Below are positions 32,881-35,264 of a stretch of DNA of 35,264 nucleotides, piece by piece. The notes under the pieces were generated by a model. It saw nothing but the letters and a program-made list of their open reading frames with translations, was not told the DNA's origin and searched no databases. Each line of letters opens with the position of its first letter. The first letter of the stretch is position 1. Source of the DNA: Gammaproteobacteria bacterium UBA1119 (GTDB taxonomy: Bacteria; Pseudomonadota; Gammaproteobacteria; Pseudomonadales; Azotimanducaceae); the NCBI GenBank assembly GCA_002313255.1, contig DCBA01000024.1:1-35264 (forward strand), read 5' to 3'. Position numbers and translations under genes: made by a program.

Positions 32881-34088
32881 GACCGCTCGAAGGCATTAAA
32901 GTTCTCGATTTTACCCACGTCCTCGCCGGACCATTCGCGACCCGCCTACTTGGCGATATGGGCGCCGACGTCGTCAAGATCAACTCCGTCGCCCGGGCGA
33001 CGGCTATAAACGCGACGAATAATCCTTATTACACGATGTGGAATCGCAACAAACGGGCCCTCGCCCTCGATATGTCTCGTGATGAAGCGAAACGCATTGG
33101 TAAAGACCTTTGCGCTAAGGCCGACGTGGTGATTGATAATTTTTCAGTCGGGGTACTGGATCGCTGGGGTATTGGTTACGATTTGGTTTCTCCGCTTAAT
33201 CCCAGCGTTATATACGTACAGATGTCGGGTATGGGCCAAGGTGGACCCTGGTCAGATTTTGTTACCTACGCCCCGACCATTCACGCGCTTAGCGGCTTGA
33301 CGCACTTGACTGGCGTTGAGGGTAGGGAAGACATCGGTATTGGCTTTTCCTATAACGATCACGCGGCGGGCCTGCACGGAGCCGTCGCTATATTGGCCGC
33401 GATTCAAGCACGCCGTTCAACTGGAAAAGGACAACGGGTAGATCTTTCGCAATTCGAAGTTGGCGTAAATTTACTGGGTCCGGCATTGCTTGATCTATTC
33501 GGTAATGGCAGAGCAGCACGACCGGCGGGGAATCGCCTCCCCTACGATGAAGTCGCCCCTCACAACTGTTATCCATGTGCAGGCGCAGTGTCGGACGACA
33601 TAGCTGACGAGCGGTGGGTCGCCATTGCCTGTATGTCCGATGTTCAGTGGCATGAATTCCGCCGGGTAATGGGTGAACCAGAGTGGTCGAGTGCTCCGGC
33701 ATACGCTACCGCGAAGGGACGCGTGGCGGCGATCGAGGAACTCGATCGGCAGATTGGACTATGGACAGGGCAACTGGATGCCGCTGAGGTAATGGCGCGT
33801 TGTCAAGCCGCGGGAGTGCCCGCGGGCGTCGTCCAGAACTCGATTGACTTAGCTGAAAATGATCCGCAGATCGTGGCATCGAACTTTTTGATGACGTTTG
33901 ATGAGCCGAACCCCGTGCTCGGGACGACGTACGGAGACCGGTTACCGCTTACGTTTGGTGTGACGCCTTGCGACACATACACAAGGGTTCGAGATGTGGG
34001 AGAAGACAACGCGTCGGTGCTGTCGGATTGGCTTGGCATGGACAGCGAAGACGTTGTTAAGGGCGAGAACGCAGGATACTTCGCGTGA
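32877..34088 (+). CDS. Family III CoA-transferase (CaiB/BaiF), subunit 2 of a pair
   Basis: A 403-residue family III CoA-transferase with a more standard N terminus than its partner: GIKVLDFTHVLAGPFATRLLGDMGADVVKI. The probable catalytic aspartate is Asp161 in SYNDHAAGLHGAVAILAA, followed by STGKGQRVDLSQFE. The C-terminal domain is complete. The start ATG lies within the stop of the first CoA-transferase, giving strong translational coupling and suggesting equal amounts of both chains. Together they could form a heteromeric enzyme that activates a carboxylic acid for one of the acyl-CoA routes in the window. The M50 protease gene follows after 48 bp but looks unrelated in function. Confidence 0.9.
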   Translation: MRPLEGIKVLDFTHVLAGPFATRLLGDMGADVVKINSVARATAINATNNPYYTMWNRNKRALALDMSRDEAKRIGKDLCAKADVVIDNFSVGVLDRWGIGYDLVSPLNPSVIYVQMSGMGQGGPWSDFVTYAPTIHALSGLTHLTGVEGREDIGIGFSYNDHAAGLHGAVAILAAIQARRSTGKGQRVDLSQFEVGVNLLGPALLDLFGNGRAARPAGNRLPYDEVAPHNCYPCAGAVSDDIADERWVAIACMSDVQWHEFRRVMGEPEWSSAPAYATAKGRVAAIEELDRQIGLWTGQLDAAEVMARCQAAGVPAGVVQNSIDLAENDPQIVASNFLMTFDEPNPVLGTTYGDRLPLTFGVTPCDTYTRVRDVGEDNASVLSDWLGMDSEDVVKGENAGYFA

Positions 34089-34136
34089 CCTATACAGCCA
34101 AGGTTCCCCGTTGAATAGCTTGGTCTCAAATTTTCC

Positions 34137-34781
34137 ATGATCGCTCTGGTCAGCGAAGGGCAGTACGTGTTGTTTGCTTGTCTTCTGGCTGCCCTCATCG
34201 CTTCGTTAACTTTTCATGAATTCGGTCACGCGTGGGTGGCTAAAGCGTTTGGCGACGACACCGCCGAACGTGCCGGGAGGCTCTCACTGAATCCGTTAGT
34301 CCATTTGGATTTTATGGGCCTTGCAATGGTCATTTTTGTCGGGATCGGGTACGCCAAACCGGTGCCCACCAATCCGCGCAATTTCAGCCGGCCGAGTGCA
34401 GATTTATGGATATCGGCGGCGGGGCCGTTCATGAATTTGATACTGGCCTTCGTCACTCGGAATGTTTTTCTCACCCTTGAAAACGCGGGCGTCGGATTTG
34501 TTCAAACGGAAGCGGTACGTATGTTTGTCGATCTACTCGTTTGGGTCAATTTGCTTCTTATGGCATTCAATCTCGTCCCCATTGCGCCCCTGGATGGCCA
34601 CTACATTCTGCCCTACTTGTTACCACCGTCTATCCGTGCCCGGGTAAGGTATCTCAATCAACGATTCGGTCCGCTTCTACTTCTGTCACTCATTGTCCTC
34701 AGCTTCTTGGGCTTCCCGATTCTGGATGGGTTACTGTTGTTCGCCGCGTTGATGGACCCATGGATTACTTTGGGTGGATAA
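34137..34781 (+). CDS. Site-2 protease family (M50) membrane metalloprotease
   Basis: A 214-residue polytopic membrane protein. The zinc motif HEFGH is at 27-31 in the first membrane segment, and the third ligand Asp153 is in NLVPIAPLDG in a later one; at least four hydrophobic segments are visible. There is no PDZ domain, so this is the short, rhomboid-like-sized YwhC/M50B branch and not RseP. These enzymes cleave substrates inside the membrane, but the substrates of the short branch are mostly unknown. ATG 34137 lacks a clear ribosome site. It is convergent with the VOC gene, 24 bp apart. Confidence 0.9.
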   Translation: MIALVSEGQYVLFACLLAALIASLTFHEFGHAWVAKAFGDDTAERAGRLSLNPLVHLDFMGLAMVIFVGIGYAKPVPTNPRNFSRPSADLWISAAGPFMNLILAFVTRNVFLTLENAGVGFVQTEAVRMFVDLLVWVNLLLMAFNLVPIAPLDGHYILPYLLPPSIRARVRYLNQRFGPLLLLSLIVLSFLGFPILDGLLLFAALMDPWITLGG

Positions 34782-34805
34782 GGTTCCAAGAACTACCGGC
34801 TCGGA

Positions 34806-35231
34806 TTAGCTTTTTGCTTCCACCACTTCAATGCTGACACCGTCGGGAGCGCCGACATAGCAAATTAAAGCACCTGGAGAAAATTCCCAGGGCTCGACGG
34901 TGAGGGTAGCACCGCGTTGTTTGATTTCATCGCAAAAAGACCTGAGGTCGCCGTGGTAGGCAAACCCGAAATGGTCTGTCCCCCATACGTCATGGCTGGA
35001 GAATCCATCAAAGTGCTTCATTGGGGTTGGGAGGATCGGCACCTCACCGGGTCGCCGACCACGGATCAGTAGAGTCATGCCAGCCAGTTGGACGCTGATT
35101 TGCGGAGCTTCCCGTAGCTCATATTCGGCCACGACCTCGGCATCGAAGACGTTGACATACCAAGTAGCGGCTTCGCGGGGATTCGCGCTAACAAGATGGA
35201 TATGATCGAAGGAAAGTTGACGTAAAGGCAT
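34806..35231 (-). CDS. VOC-family (glyoxalase/dioxygenase fold) protein
   Basis: A 141-residue vicinal-oxygen-chelate protein. It begins with SFDHIHLVSANPREAATWYVNVF, the typical first beta-alpha-beta unit with a metal-ligand His, and the second unit has GTDHFGFAYHGDL with another His, then ending in DGVSIEVVE with the C-terminal Glu ligand. The fold serves glyoxalase I, extradiol dioxygenases, methylmalonyl-CoA epimerase and resistance proteins; this sequence does not let me choose, though a single-domain epimerase or lyase is likely. I use ATG 35231, which has AGGAG four bases upstream, over the ATG at 35246. Its promoter region runs out of the window. Confidence 0.82.
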   Translation of the reverse strand: MPLRQLSFDHIHLVSANPREAATWYVNVFDAEVVAEYELREAPQISVQLAGMTLLIRGRRPGEVPILPTPMKHFDGFSSHDVWGTDHFGFAYHGDLRSFCDEIKQRGATLTVEPWEFSPGALICYVGAPDGVSIEVVEAKS

Positions 35232-35264
35232 GGCGCTCCTTTTCATCTCGGGGTTTGGGATGCA

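Noticed and set aside
1..35264. CRISPR arrays, insertion sequences, phage genes, tRNA or rRNA genes
   Set aside because: No regularly spaced repeats, transposase motifs or RNA-gene signatures were found, and intergenic gaps are all below about 230 bp.

Overview
The window is a gene-dense stretch of bacterial chromosome. No intergenic gap exceeds about 230 bp, and I see no tRNA, rRNA, CRISPR array, insertion sequence or phage gene. Glutathione-linked enzymes (a GST and a glyoxalase II-like hydrolase), a YceI-type periplasmic protein, a BCCT transporter, TesB and clear AGGAG-type ribosome sites suggest a Gram-negative member of the Pseudomonadota. A free-living, probably marine, gammaproteobacterium-like heterotroph is my best guess, but that is inference. 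The leucyl-tRNA synthetase does not look like the usual gammaproteobacterial type, so the taxonomy stays open.

Layout. 1-4197: the end of a class I fructose-bisphosphate aldolase, an SDR oxidoreductase on the minus strand, then a DUF35 OB-fold protein followed by leuS. 4260-13454: a seven-gene minus-strand run that reads, in transcription order, HMG-CoA lyase-like, GST, acyl-CoA carboxylase carboxyltransferase, biotin carboxylase/BCCP, enoyl-CoA hydratase, a nitronate monooxygenase-like flavoprotein and a ThDP enzyme. The first five genes are tightly packed except for about 84 bp after the lyase; a 197 bp gap precedes the last two. 13630-18654: a divergent five-gene plus-strand run with a group D flavin monooxygenase/acyl-CoA dehydrogenase-like protein, two metal-dependent amidohydrolases, a PHP phosphoesterase and a glyoxalase II-like hydrolase. 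The 175 bp between the two runs carries direct repeats and an imperfect palindrome that could be the shared control site.

18767-25046: YceI, a luciferase-like flavin oxidoreductase, TesB thioesterase, a tandem EthD-type protein, a BCCT transporter, a small secreted cysteine-containing protein, and a pair of hotdog-fold proteins downstream of a second nitronate monooxygenase-like paralogue (25116-26249). 26477-35231: Nudix hydrolase, GMC oxidoreductase, PhyH dioxygenase, hydroxypyruvate isomerase-like protein, aldo/keto reductase, two overlapping family III CoA-transferases, an M50 membrane protease and a VOC protein.

How it works together. Almost everything handles acyl-CoA thioesters or small carbonyl, hydroxyl or carboxyl compounds. 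The carboxylase-hydratase-lyase set has the same logic as the leucine/isovalerate (Liu) and acyclic terpene (Atu) routes: carboxylate an enoyl-CoA, hydrate the glutaconyl-CoA, then cleave it by retro-Claisen reaction. It lacks an adjacent isovaleryl-CoA dehydrogenase and has unusual companions (GST, flavoprotein, ThDP enzyme) and a carboxyltransferase with a 12-glycine run at a conserved loop. I regard the divergent cluster at 4260-18654 as the best candidate for an undescribed catabolic pathway; its substrate cannot be read from the sequence.
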